Below are positions 35,916-44,236 of a stretch of DNA of 44,916 nucleotides, in pieces (the first letter of the stretch is position 1; each line of letters opens with the position of its first letter). Below the pieces are notes generated by a model. That model was not told the DNA's origin. It made no database searches and saw only the letters and a program-made list of their open reading frames with translations. This DNA comes from JAFGJQ01 sp964586145 (GTDB taxonomy: Bacteria > Planctomycetota > Phycisphaerae > UBA1845): the NCBI GenBank assembly GCA_964586145.1, contig CAZPHH010000036.1:1-44916 (forward strand), in the 5' to 3' direction. The position numbers were made by a program, and so were the translations under genes.

Positions 35916-38012
35916 TCAGCCCCCGCCGCCCACACCAGACTCCAGGCGAGCCAAGAGGGCCTCGCACTGCGCGCGGAGCTCGGGGTCGCGCACGGGCGTC
36001 TGCAGCAGCCGACGAGCCCTCTCCTTCTGGCCGACGGCAATCAGCGATTCGGCCAGGGATTCCACCACGATGAAGCCGCTGGAGTCATTGACGTACTGCA
36101 CGGCCTCACTCAGGTGGGCGATGGCGTCCTCGTGTCGGCTGATCATGTGGAACACCAGCCCCAGATGCCTTCGCAGGGGGGGCGGGATCAACCCGGTGAC
36201 TCGAATGAAAGTGGCGCTGTCGCGAAGCATCTCCTCCATCAGGATCCGATCCTCCGGCAGCGGGGTGCTGCGCATCTCCCGGCGGCAGTGCAATGCGCCC
36301 CAGGTGAACTCCCAGTTCCAGACGGAGTACCGAGGCACATTGCGACGAGCGAGGGTCAGCAAGCGGTCCGCCTTCTCATACTCGCCCGCGTCAAGCAGGG
36401 CCATGCCGACCATGCCGGTGATCGGGCGATGTCCGCCCTGGTGAACGCGCGGATCCTTCCAGGCCCGCGCGGCCGCCAACTCCACCGGCGTCATCCGGGC
36501 CTCGTGTTCGACGCAGAGAGCCTGGAAACGGGACAGCGCCGCGGCGTTGTGTTTGCGGTAGAACGGGGCCTCCAGCAGGCTCACCATGCGGCTGGCCACG
36601 CCGTATCGGTCGAACTCGTTGTCGCCGAGCCGCGCTGCATAGACCTCCCATTCGGGCAGGGCCCGGACGCGCTTCCCGTCGACCTGCAGCGGCCCGGACA
36701 GCGATTGCATGCATTCCAGCACAGTGACGGCAATCAGCGCCTGCCCGCGCAGCGACGGATGCACGTGATCCTCCATCAGCTCCCAGCCGATGACGCCGTC
36801 CGGACTCGCTGCGCGAAACGCCTCTTCGATGTCGCAGAGGATGCCCCCCTGCCCAGCCACGTCGCGAACCGCATCGCTCAAAGCGGACGGCGCCCGCCAG
36901 GGCATGGTATCCAGGTCCCGCGCGGCGATGTACGCCGCTTTCGCCTCGTCCGGCCGACCCAGCGCCGCGTACGCACAACCCAGCCGGAAGTGAGATTCGG
37001 CGTGCCGCCCGTATAAGACCACCGCGCGTTCCAGTCGCTCGACCGCATCGTCTGGGTTGGCTGCCTCGCGGCCCTGCTTCAGCCACGAGTCGAATGCGGC
37101 CCGGTCCGCCGGTGCGAGGGGCAGGGTGACATCGTCGCCGATCGGCGCCAGGCCACTTTCGTTCGCCGGCAGCGTGCAGAGCAGAACCGGAACGCCCCGA
37201 TTGCGGCAAAGGCGGACCATCTCCGTCAGGTGGTTCCGCAGATTCTGCGCCGCAGCGGCCCGACGTGGGTCGTCGGGGCCGATCTGGGCATCAGCCATCA
37301 CGCACTCCATGAGCACGCGCGGACGCTCGCCGTCCCAGGCGCTTGGCTTGCGGCGGGTCGCCCGGTCGCTTGCCCACTGCACGAGAGCCGACCGGCGAAG
37401 GAAACGCATCAAACGCATCCTACGCGTGGATCTGCCGAAGGAGTGGACCGAGGCCACGCCGTGCGCGCCGTAGAACTCGTTGTTGCCACTGTAGACGACG
37501 ACCATATCGAGGTCGAAGGCCAGCAACTCCTCCAGGATGTACATCACGGGGAAGCTGGCAACGGCCGTCGTCCCCGCGTTCAGCACCTCCACGTTCCGGT
37601 CTGGCCAGAAGTCGCTGAGCATCGCCCGAACGAACGAGGATGCCGCCAGGCTCGGAGGATACGGATAGCCGAGCGCTGCGGAGCCCCCCAGCCACGCAAT
37701 CCGAACGGTGCGGCGATCCTTGGGGAGGGTGAACACCTGCTCATCCATACGACCCGGCGTCGTGAGATTCTGATGGAAGAAGGTGCTGAGGCCCCGCTGG
37801 TCGGTCCCGAAATACCGGCGACCATCCACGGTCCCCAGATGACGGAAAATCGGAGGATATCCCCCATACCCTTTCCAGCGGCAGACCGCCTCCCCCACGG
37901 CCAATGGCAGAAACGACAGACACAGCACAACGGCGCGGAAGGCCCAGCGACGACGCCGGGATATCCTCGGCTTAGGCCCGGACCCGGCCTTGGGTTGAAC
38001 GTCTTCCGTCAC
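35916..38012 (-). CDS. Membrane-anchored SGNH/GDSL-like hydrolase with TPR-type helices
   Basis: This 698-aa protein has a basic N-terminus and a signal-anchor (WAFRAVVLCLSFLPLAVGEAVC). SGNH blocks are visible. Block I is WLGGSAALG (S111; GGS instead of GDS), block III is YSGNNEFYG (N177) and block V is EDHVHPSLRGQ (D415, H418). Between blocks III and V lies a helical TPR-like insert (HFRLGCAYAALGRPDEAKAAYIAA), and the C-terminal third has further TPR-like repeats (GMALLDAGEYEKADRLLTLA and HEDAIAHLSEAV). It is probably an envelope esterase or acyl-group enzyme with unknown substrate. GTG at 38012 has GGAG about 10 nt upstream. Confidence 0.82.
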   Translation of the reverse strand: MTEDVQPKAGSGPKPRISRRRRWAFRAVVLCLSFLPLAVGEAVCRWKGYGGYPPIFRHLGTVDGRRYFGTDQRGLSTFFHQNLTTPGRMDEQVFTLPKDRRTVRIAWLGGSAALGYPYPPSLAASSFVRAMLSDFWPDRNVEVLNAGTTAVASFPVMYILEELLAFDLDMVVVYSGNNEFYGAHGVASVHSFGRSTRRMRLMRFLRRSALVQWASDRATRRKPSAWDGERPRVLMECVMADAQIGPDDPRRAAAAQNLRNHLTEMVRLCRNRGVPVLLCTLPANESGLAPIGDDVTLPLAPADRAAFDSWLKQGREAANPDDAVERLERAVVLYGRHAESHFRLGCAYAALGRPDEAKAAYIAARDLDTMPWRAPSALSDAVRDVAGQGGILCDIEEAFRAASPDGVIGWELMEDHVHPSLRGQALIAVTVLECMQSLSGPLQVDGKRVRALPEWEVYAARLGDNEFDRYGVASRMVSLLEAPFYRKHNAAALSRFQALCVEHEARMTPVELAAARAWKDPRVHQGGHRPITGMVGMALLDAGEYEKADRLLTLARRNVPRYSVWNWEFTWGALHCRREMRSTPLPEDRILMEEMLRDSATFIRVTGLIPPPLRRHLGLVFHMISRHEDAIAHLSEAVQYVNDSSGFIVVESLAESLIAVGQKERARRLLQTPVRDPELRAQCEALLARLESGVGGGG

Positions 38013-38109
38013 GGCCCGATGTCTCCGAAAGCCACCTGCCTGCCCTCATCCGGACAAGACGACCGCGAAAATCCTACCGCCGGGGCAGGATCGGTTGAAG
38101 TGCTCGGCA

Positions 38110-38126
38110 CGCCCGCGAAGCGGGCG
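38110..38126. repeat. REP-like palindrome CGCCCGC-GAA-GCGGGCG
   Basis: A perfect 7-bp inverted repeat with a GAA loop lies between two minus-strand genes. It resembles the short GC-rich hairpins after rpoD. Confidence 0.55.
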
Positions 38127-38146
38127 GCGCGACAGCGCAAGAACAA

Positions 38147-38181
38147 GGCGGGCGGATCGCATTTGCGACAATCCGCCCGCC
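38147..38181 (-). terminator. Terminator of the PEP-CTERM starch-binding gene
   Basis: A perfect 11-bp stem GGCGGGCGGAT/ATCCGCCCGCC encloses a 13-nt loop that itself contains CGCA/TGCG. On the minus strand it begins 50 nt beyond the stop and is followed by TTGTTCTT, so it reads as a Rho-independent-type terminator. Confidence 0.65.
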
Positions 38182-38230
38182 CGCGCTTCCCCCTGCGCAA
38201 AATCCTCTGCGACTCAGCGTGTGCGTCGCT

Positions 38231-38896
38231 CTAGCGGCGCCGGATCAGTGCAACCGCTCCTAGACCCAACAGGGCCAGGGTGGCCGGCTCCGGAATCACG
38301 AACGTGCGCCACCGGCCCGCCGGGATGTCCAGGTCAAACTGGATGATCTCGTTGTCGTTGGCGACAACCAACTCAATGTTGTAATCGTAGTTGCTGAAAT
38401 CCTGGCCGATTGCGATATTCCAGTCACCTTCCTTGCGGAACTTGAAATAATACGTCCCGGCCGTCGCAACGGTGTATTGGGCGGTATACATGCCGCCTCC
38501 CCCGGTCATCGTGGCCACCGGGCTGGACCAGTCGTTAAACGAGCCCATGATGTCCCAGCCGTGCAGCTCGAGATCCTCCCAGCCCACACGGTTTTCGGCA
38601 GGGTTCCATCCGTCTGCGTGCGCGCCCGGGTAGAAGTTGATGTCGATCTCGCCGGCACCGAAGTCCGCCTTGGCGTTTTGGCCGGGCCATGCGTTGTCCC
38701 AGGTCCCATCGGTGACCTTGAACTCCTGGACGCCCAGCGCTCCGGTGATCGTCACCTGGTAATGGCCCGGCGACACCTCGCTCATAACAAGACTGCCCGG
38801 GTTGTCCCAGCCGTTGAAACTGCCAACGGCGTAGTAGTCCGCCATGGCGGGCACCGCCAGGAGACCCACCGCCAACATCACAATCACTTTCTTCAT
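38231..38896 (-). CDS. PEP-CTERM protein with two starch-binding-like modules
   Basis: This 221-aa exported protein has the signal peptide KKVIVMLAVGLLAVPAMA. It carries two similar beta modules: YYAVGSFNGWDNPG...GHYQVTITG, and IMGSFNDWSSPVATMTGG...TYYFKFRKEGDWN. G-S-F-N-x-W is typical of CBM20/48 or X25-type glycogen- and starch-binding folds. The C-terminal PEP-CTERM signal is IPEPATLALLGLGAVALIRRR. ATG at 38896 has AAGGAGG 8 nt upstream. It is divergent from the GH57 gene, which carries a comparable GFNGWNPV module. Role inferred: surface capture of alpha-glucan or self-glycan for the enzyme. Confidence 0.87.
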   Translation of the reverse strand: MKKVIVMLAVGLLAVPAMADYYAVGSFNGWDNPGSLVMSEVSPGHYQVTITGALGVQEFKVTDGTWDNAWPGQNAKADFGAGEIDINFYPGAHADGWNPAENRVGWEDLELHGWDIMGSFNDWSSPVATMTGGGGMYTAQYTVATAGTYYFKFRKEGDWNIAIGQDFSNYDYNIELVVANDNEIIQFDLDIPAGRWRTFVIPEPATLALLGLGAVALIRRR

Positions 38897-39440
38897 CTTC
38901 CATACCTCCTTCATTGAGATAGAGTCGAGAGAGCTCTACAGATCCTTTCAACGCGCCCGGTCCGCACCGGGTCGCGGTTTGTTCTCCATGCAGCCCCCAG
39001 GCTTCGTCGGCACACCGACCATGTCGGGATGCACTCGACCCCCTTCACGCGGGCTGCGCCCTCTGTTCTCTCTCTCTGCTTACCCCAAGCGACAGGAAGG
39101 CGAGGATCTGCCGATTCCTCCGCCTCGATCGCGGGAGGCTGCCTCCACGCTATCTAGTTTACCGGTTTGGACGGCTGCAATGCAATAGGATAGGCACTCT
39201 ATCGCCCCGATATCTCCACGCCCCCAATGACACGACCGCCATCCGCCAGAATTGCAGCCACGCTGCAATTAATCCTGCGTTCCACTCGGTCGGCCGCCCA
39301 TTGAATCCGGAAGGCCCGATACGGTAGGCTGGGGTGGCAGACCTCGCCGTGGGGCGAATGATGCAATCCACACACGCCCGGCTGGCAGCCTGACCGGCCG
39401 GGCGGAGCACTTGGTCGGTTCACGAGGCGAAGGAGGAACC
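38897..39440. other. Divergent control region between PEP-CTERM and GH57 genes
   Basis: This 544-bp region has no credible gene. It holds a CT-rich stretch near 39060-39085 and a set of CTGCAAT/ATTGCAG boxes (annotated separately). No promoter with both good -10 and good -35 elements was found on either strand. Confidence 0.5.
39250..39270. promoter_or_regulatory. Perfect dyad AATTGCAG-N5-CTGCAATT, operator candidate
   Basis: An 8-bp perfect inverted repeat with a 5-nt spacer lies 170 nt upstream of the GH57 start. A further CTGCAAT copy followed by GCAAT lies at 39175-39186. AT-rich symmetrical half sites in a GC-rich genome suggest a transcription-factor site serving the divergent pair. 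Confidence 0.45.
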
Positions 39441-42341
39441 ATGTCGCGGTTAACCGGTTTAGTTCTGGCGGGTACGGCGCTGGTCACGGCGATGCCATTC
39501 TCCCCTCGGGAGCTCGTCGCGGCCGAACCCATTCACGTCGCCTTTCTCTGGCACATGCACCAGCCGATCTACTACCCGTACGAATCACCGATCGCCACCG
39601 ATGCGGCCGGGCGATTCTCGTTCAGCGTCGTGGACGTTCACAACCAGCGATTCGGGCCGTACACCACCTGGCCGTATGATGCGGTGGCTGCCGGCTCTTC
39701 CCTCCCGTATTTGGGAGCGCACGTCAGCTTCACGGGCTCGCTCATTGAGAACCTGAACGCCCTGGAGGCGGCGGGTGTGAACGGCGGCATGTGGAACAAT
39801 TGGAAATGGGGCTACCACCAGGGACGGTCGTTGACCACGACCCTGGGCCATCCGCGCCTCGATCTTGTCGCCTTCGGCTACCACCACCCGCTGATGCCGC
39901 TGCTGGATGAGGCGGACATCCGGATGCAGATCCAGTTGCACAAACACGTGTACGGGCAGACCTGGACCGGCGGGCCGACCTACTCCAACGGAATGTTCCC
40001 CGCCGAGACCTCGTTCTCCACGCGCATGATTCCCGCCCTCGTGGCGGAAGGAATTGAGTGGGTGCTCGTCGACAACATCCATTTCGACCGCGCATGTCAG
40101 GGGTATCCGCACACGAACGCCTCCAACCTGTTCGCACCGAATGCGGCAGACCAGATCAACCCGAACCCGGTCGACAGCGGCGGGGCCTGGGTGCAGTTGA
40201 ACAACCTGTGGGCGCCGAGCCGGGTCAGCGCTCCCTTCGGCTATCAGCCGCACCGCGTGCAGCACGTCAACCCGGACACAGGGCACATCACGCGGATGAT
40301 CGCGGTCCCCGCCGCCCGCTACGAAGGCAATGAAGACGGCCGCGGCGGGTACGGGGCCTTCCTGTACGACCAGGTGATGGACCAGTACCTGCCGTACAAC
40401 ACGGACCCGGCCCATCCGATGATCGTGGTGCTGCACCACGACGGCGACAACTACGGCGGCGGCACCCACGCGTACTACCACCACAACTTCCAGAACTTCG
40501 TCTCGTGGATCAGCGGCGACCCGGACTACGACGCCACGACCATCCAGGACTACCTGGACCGCTTTCCGCCGGATGTGAACGACGTGATCCACGTGGAAAA
40601 CGGCTCCTGGTCCGGCGCGGACAACGGCGATCCGGAGTTCAAGAAGTGGCTGGGGGATCCGAACCCCGCCGGATGGAGCCCGGACCGCAACAGTTGGGCC
40701 GTGCTCACCGCCGCGAAGCACCGCGTGTTCCACGCCGAAGCGGTGGCCCCGGCTGTCAGCATGCAGAACATTCTAACGGGCAGCGGCACGGCGACCGAAA
40801 ACGCGTGGCACTGGCTGCTCGTCTCGCAGGCAAGCGACTACTGGTACTGGGACGGCACGGAAATCTGGGACAGCAACGTGACGCGCGGCTGCAACCAGGC
40901 CGTTGCGTTCGCCGATTTCGTGCTGGCCGGCGCCGCCGACCCCCTGCCGCCCACGATCTTTCTGCCGCAGCGAGACCCGTACAACCCCGGCGGCTACGAG
41001 TGGGGTCCCGCGCCGGAGCCGTCGGACTTCGAGGTCTGGACGTACGTCTACGACACGGCCGGGCTCGCGGGCGTGACGCTGAAGTGGCGAACGGACGCCG
41101 ACGGCGTCAACCCGCTGTCGTCGATCCAAAACGAGACGTACGCGGGCGGACCGGAGGTCAGCAGTTGGAACAGCGTCGTCATGACCTCCTCCGACGTGCC
41201 GCCGCAGGGCGGCGTGCTGACCCCGACGTACCGGGCCCTCCGATACAGCGGCATGATCACGGGGCAACAGAACGTGCTGATCGACTACTACGTGGAGGCG
41301 GTGGACAACAGCGGCCACACCGCCCGCTCGGACATTCAACACGTGTACGTTGGCACCGGCGGCGGCAGCTCCGGCGATGGCGTCACGATCGACCCCGACC
41401 CCGCCGTCGCCGGCCAGCCGGTGACCATCTCGTATGACCCGACCGGCCGCGTGCTCGACGGCGCAACGGCCGTGTACCTGCACTACGGGTTCAACGGCTG
41501 GAACCCAGTGGTTTCGCCCGATCCGGCCATGACCTGGAACGGCGCGGAGGGTGTCTGGCAGGTCACGGTTCCCGTCCCGTCGTCTGCCACACAGCTTGAC
41601 CTTGTGTTCAACAACGGCGCCGGCACGTGGGACAACAACGGCGGGCAGGACTGGCACTTCGCCGTCTCCGGAGGCGGGCAGCCGGCACCTCAATGGGTGA
41701 TGGACGGGGCCCTGGACGGCGCCGCCACGTGGATCGCGGAGAACAATGGGAACGTGCTCTACGCGGGTGTCATCGGCCACACGCTGTACGTGGCCACGTG
41801 GGACGCCGGCGAAGGCAACGACAATTTCATCTTCGTGGCGGACACACCCGGCGCGATGCGTCCGGCGCCCTGGGCAAAGGCCGGCACGGCCGCGGACTGG
41901 TCGGCCTACCTGGCCAATGAGAACGACAACCTGTGGGCGGGCTGGTTTGACCAGGCCGGCGCGACGCAGGTGGGGCCGTGTTCCGGGACGGGATACCTGG
42001 AGGGCACGATCAACCTGGTGGACGAGTTCGGCGCCATGCCGTCGGTCATCTACCTGGCTGCCGTCCCGTATGAGACGCCAAACGGTGGTGCTCTTCAGGC
42101 CGCGTACCAGGTTCCGGCGTCGATCAACTCCGACGGCAACCTGGATGCCGGTGAATACGCACAGGTGGACATCTGCGACATCACGGTGCCGCAGCCGCCG
42201 ACGCAGTACACCGAGCTCGCGGCGTGCCTGGGCGGTCCCGGCCAGCCCATCCCGCCGACGTGCCCCTGCTGGGTGGACGCCGACTACGACAACGACGGCG
42301 ACGTGGACCTGTACGACTTCGCCGTGTTCGCCACGAACTGA
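39441..42341 (+). CDS. Secreted GH57-family glycoside hydrolase with CBM25-like module and dockerin-like C-terminus
   Basis: This 966-aa exported enzyme has a signal peptide ending near RELVAA. GH57 motifs are FLWHMHQP (H38, H40), FGYHHPLMPLL, GMFPAETSFS with the presumed nucleophile E189, GIEWVLVDN, and VVLHHDGDNYGGG with candidate acid D333. GH57 enzymes act on alpha-glucans (amylase, pullulanase or branching type). An Ig-like linker follows, then a CBM25/26-like module (about 645-745, YLHYGFNGWNPVV). A domain of about 150 aa (WVMDGALDGAATWIAENNGN) is next, and the end is dockerin-like (DADYDNDGDVDLYDFAVF). AAGGAGG precedes ATG 39441. Confidence 0.9.
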   Translation: MSRLTGLVLAGTALVTAMPFSPRELVAAEPIHVAFLWHMHQPIYYPYESPIATDAAGRFSFSVVDVHNQRFGPYTTWPYDAVAAGSSLPYLGAHVSFTGSLIENLNALEAAGVNGGMWNNWKWGYHQGRSLTTTLGHPRLDLVAFGYHHPLMPLLDEADIRMQIQLHKHVYGQTWTGGPTYSNGMFPAETSFSTRMIPALVAEGIEWVLVDNIHFDRACQGYPHTNASNLFAPNAADQINPNPVDSGGAWVQLNNLWAPSRVSAPFGYQPHRVQHVNPDTGHITRMIAVPAARYEGNEDGRGGYGAFLYDQVMDQYLPYNTDPAHPMIVVLHHDGDNYGGGTHAYYHHNFQNFVSWISGDPDYDATTIQDYLDRFPPDVNDVIHVENGSWSGADNGDPEFKKWLGDPNPAGWSPDRNSWAVLTAAKHRVFHAEAVAPAVSMQNILTGSGTATENAWHWLLVSQASDYWYWDGTEIWDSNVTRGCNQAVAFADFVLAGAADPLPPTIFLPQRDPYNPGGYEWGPAPEPSDFEVWTYVYDTAGLAGVTLKWRTDADGVNPLSSIQNETYAGGPEVSSWNSVVMTSSDVPPQGGVLTPTYRALRYSGMITGQQNVLIDYYVEAVDNSGHTARSDIQHVYVGTGGGSSGDGVTIDPDPAVAGQPVTISYDPTGRVLDGATAVYLHYGFNGWNPVVSPDPAMTWNGAEGVWQVTVPVPSSATQLDLVFNNGAGTWDNNGGQDWHFAVSGGGQPAPQWVMDGALDGAATWIAENNGNVLYAGVIGHTLYVATWDAGEGNDNFIFVADTPGAMRPAPWAKAGTAADWSAYLANENDNLWAGWFDQAGATQVGPCSGTGYLEGTINLVDEFGAMPSVIYLAAVPYETPNGGALQAAYQVPASINSDGNLDAGEYAQVDICDITVPQPPTQYTELAACLGGPGQPIPPTCPCWVDADYDNDGDVDLYDFAVFATN

Positions 42342-42384
42342 ACGGCCCGGAACGCCCAGGGCAACGTGAAATCGTTGATCTCGT

Positions 42385-43518
42385 TCAACCGGGGCCGGGA
42401 AAGACCCAGGCCCCGGCGACGGGGGCCGGCGCCCGAACGCCGGTGACCTGCGGAAGCGTGATCGGCACGCGGTCCTGACAGAGCGCGCCCAGCACGGCCA
42501 TCTCCGCGGCCTCCCGGTGACTGACCGGCACGCCGAAGGCGTCCGTACTCAGCGCGCCCACTTCTGCATGCTGTTGCAGGGCAGAGGTGAGCGTGCCGTT
42601 ATGCACACCGCCGCCCGCCAGCAGGATCCGGCGAAGCGGCATCGACGCATGCTTGCGTGCCGCGTCTCGGACTGCCGCCGCAATCACGAACCCCACGGCG
42701 TCGCAGGCGGAGCGAGCGAGGTCCTCGGGGCGATCCGTACCGCTGCGCTCGTCCAGCCAGGCAATCATCTCGTCTCCGGTGCCAAGCGATCGGCCCGCCA
42801 ATGACTGATCGCTCAGCGGGCTCGCCAAAGCGTCACGCAGGTACGGTTGGATTTCGCCGGCAGCCGCCCGGCGCCCGCCTTCGTCGAACGGCATCTTGAA
42901 CCAGCGGCGGGCGATCGCATCCAACAGCAGGTTGCACACGCAGATGTCGCCGCCGCGGATGCCGTTCACGGCCTCCTCCAAGGCGGCGTCATCGCGGTCG
43001 CGCCCGGCGGGAAGCAACGTGTAGTTCGCGAACCCGCCCAGGTTGACGACCGCTCGGGTCTCAGACTCGTCGCGGAACAGCACCCAGTCGGCCAACGGGG
43101 TGATGGGCGCCCCCTGCCCACCCGCCGCCAAGTCGGCCGCCCGCAGATCGAACACCACGGGGGCGTTCAGCGCCTCCGCAATGGGGGCCGGCGCGAGCAG
43201 TTGCCAGCTTATGGGCGGAGCGTGGAACACCGTCTGTCCATGCACGGCGATCAGATCGATTCGCTCACCCCCCGCCGCTTCGCGCACCACGTCCACGTGC
43301 CGCAAGGCGAACTCCCTGGCGAGACCGGCCACCAGCGCGGCCGTGGCCGGGCGGCCCTCGGCGAACTCACGCAGCGCCCCCGCGAGCGGACCGAGCAGCC
43401 CCGTCGCACAGCGATGCACCGATGCGTGAATCCCCAGGCCGTGGCCCTCCACGACGACCTGGACCGCGTCGACCGCATCCATGCTCGTTCCCGTCATGCA
43501 ACCGATGATGGTTCGCAT
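42385..43518 (-). CDS. anmK: Anhydro-N-acetylmuramic acid kinase
   Basis: This protein of about 377 aa phosphorylates and opens 1,6-anhydro-MurNAc for peptidoglycan recycling in the cytoplasm. Signatures are GCMTGTSMDAVDAV (family GxMSGTSxDGVD), IAVHGQTVFH, APVVFDLRAADLAAGGQGAP, VVNLGGFANYT, FDEGGRRAA (family FDxxG) and LLAGGGVHN. Here MTGTSMDAVD replaces the commoner MSGTSLDGID, and the C-terminus is extended by about 15 residues. The start could be ATG 43518, ATG 43524 or GTG 43539; 43518 fits the usual family N-terminus (MRTIIG). It is convergent with the GH57 gene. Confidence 0.93.
   Translation of the reverse strand: MRTIIGCMTGTSMDAVDAVQVVVEGHGLGIHASVHRCATGLLGPLAGALREFAEGRPATAALVAGLAREFALRHVDVVREAAGGERIDLIAVHGQTVFHAPPISWQLLAPAPIAEALNAPVVFDLRAADLAAGGQGAPITPLADWVLFRDESETRAVVNLGGFANYTLLPAGRDRDDAALEEAVNGIRGGDICVCNLLLDAIARRWFKMPFDEGGRRAAAGEIQPYLRDALASPLSDQSLAGRSLGTGDEMIAWLDERSGTDRPEDLARSACDAVGFVIAAAVRDAARKHASMPLRRILLAGGGVHNGTLTSALQQHAEVGALSTDAFGVPVSHREAAEMAVLGALCQDRVPITLPQVTGVRAPAPVAGAWVFPGPG
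42389..42416. terminator. GC hairpin at the convergent GH57/anmK ends
   Basis: CCGGGGCC and GGCCCCGG form a perfect 8-bp stem around a 12-nt loop, 48 nt after the GH57 stop and overlapping the last codons of anmK. It could act as a bidirectional terminator, but there is no T-tract. Confidence 0.3.
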
Positions 43519-43664
43519 GGTCATGATCCAATCGTCCACCCCCCCCGCCGGCCGGTCAAGCCGTGCGGCAGCGGTCCCCGGCAGCGGCGAGGCTCAGGTG
43601 AGGGCGGTGGGAGCTCGTCAGGCGTGCGGGGGCAGCGGCGTTGCGGAAGCGGCGGACCGTGGCA

Positions 43665-43993
43665 TAATGAAGCCACGGCGGTGGGCTGGGGGAGGGCGGA
43701 GGTTGCATTACCGGGGGCGGATGTGCGGAACCCCGGGACACCGAGACGCGCGAGGCGGGATCGGCGGGAAGGATCTCGTTCTGTCGGCCTGGCCGGTGGA
43801 TCGGCCGCGTCGCTGGACGGCGGCGGTGAACGATCCGCTGGGCAAGGACGAGTTGGAGCAGTTGCGGATCAGCGTGAATCGGGGTCGTCCGCTGGGCGAG
43901 GAGTCGTGGGTGTGGTCGACGGCGCGGCGCTTGGGGCTGGAGTTCACCCCGCGCGGCCCCGGCCGACCGCGGAAGAAACGGCGAAATCACTGA
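43665..43993 (+). pseudogene. Truncated REP-associated tyrosine transposase (RAYT, IS200-like Y1) remnant
   Basis: The last 65-70 residues (LVLSAWPVDRPRRW, then NDPLGKDELEQLRISVNRG, RPLGEESWVWSTARRLGLE, GRPRKKRR) match the characteristic C-terminus of RAYT proteins. The catalytic part with the HUH motif and tyrosine is missing. GRRLHYRG upstream faintly recalls the family N-terminus (LHYPG), so this may be an internal deletion rather than a simple 5' truncation; that is speculative. ATG 43665 is the first in-frame start near GRRLHYRG. It is annotated as a degraded gene. Confidence 0.7.
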
Positions 43994-44178
43994 TGTCCCG
44001 TTTTGCATTCCCCCCGTTTTGCATTCCCACCCCGAAGCCCCTCATCCCGAAACCACCGAAGATGCGCCGAGCCACTTCGGAGGAACGCAAACTGGCAACG
44101 CAGTATCTACGCACTCTCGCCGCCTGGTTGACGGCGTTGGCCCGGGGCGTCATAGATGAGGTGGAAAAACTGTCATAA
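43993..44178 (+). CDS. Possible 61-aa small protein, overlapping the RAYT remnant
   Basis: The ATG overlaps the RAYT stop in TGATG. The sequence has a Pro-rich start (PKPLIPKPP) and a helical end (ATSEERKLATQYLRTLAAWL, then ARGVIDEVEKLS). It includes a 16-bp tandem duplication that shifts frame, so it could be a fortuitous open frame. An internal ATG at 44062 would give only the helical part. Confidence 0.25.
   Translation: MSRFAFPPFCIPTPKPLIPKPPKMRRATSEERKLATQYLRTLAAWLTALARGVIDEVEKLS
43997..44028. repeat. Perfect 16-bp tandem duplication (CCCGTTTTGCATTCCC x2)
   Basis: Copies at 43997-44012 and 44013-44028 are identical and adjacent. Their length is not a multiple of three. They sit immediately after the RAYT remnant stop. 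Confidence 0.95.
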
Positions 44179-44236
44179 CCTACGCTGGCTCGTCCCAGTA
44201 GACTAACAAGCAGACCACGCAGAGAGGAGATCCGTT

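Noticed and set aside
42847..43992. Long plus-strand open frame through anmK and the RAYT remnant
   Set aside because: It is antisense to anmK and in the wrong frame for the RAYT signature; only the last part (from 43993) is kept as a doubtful small protein.
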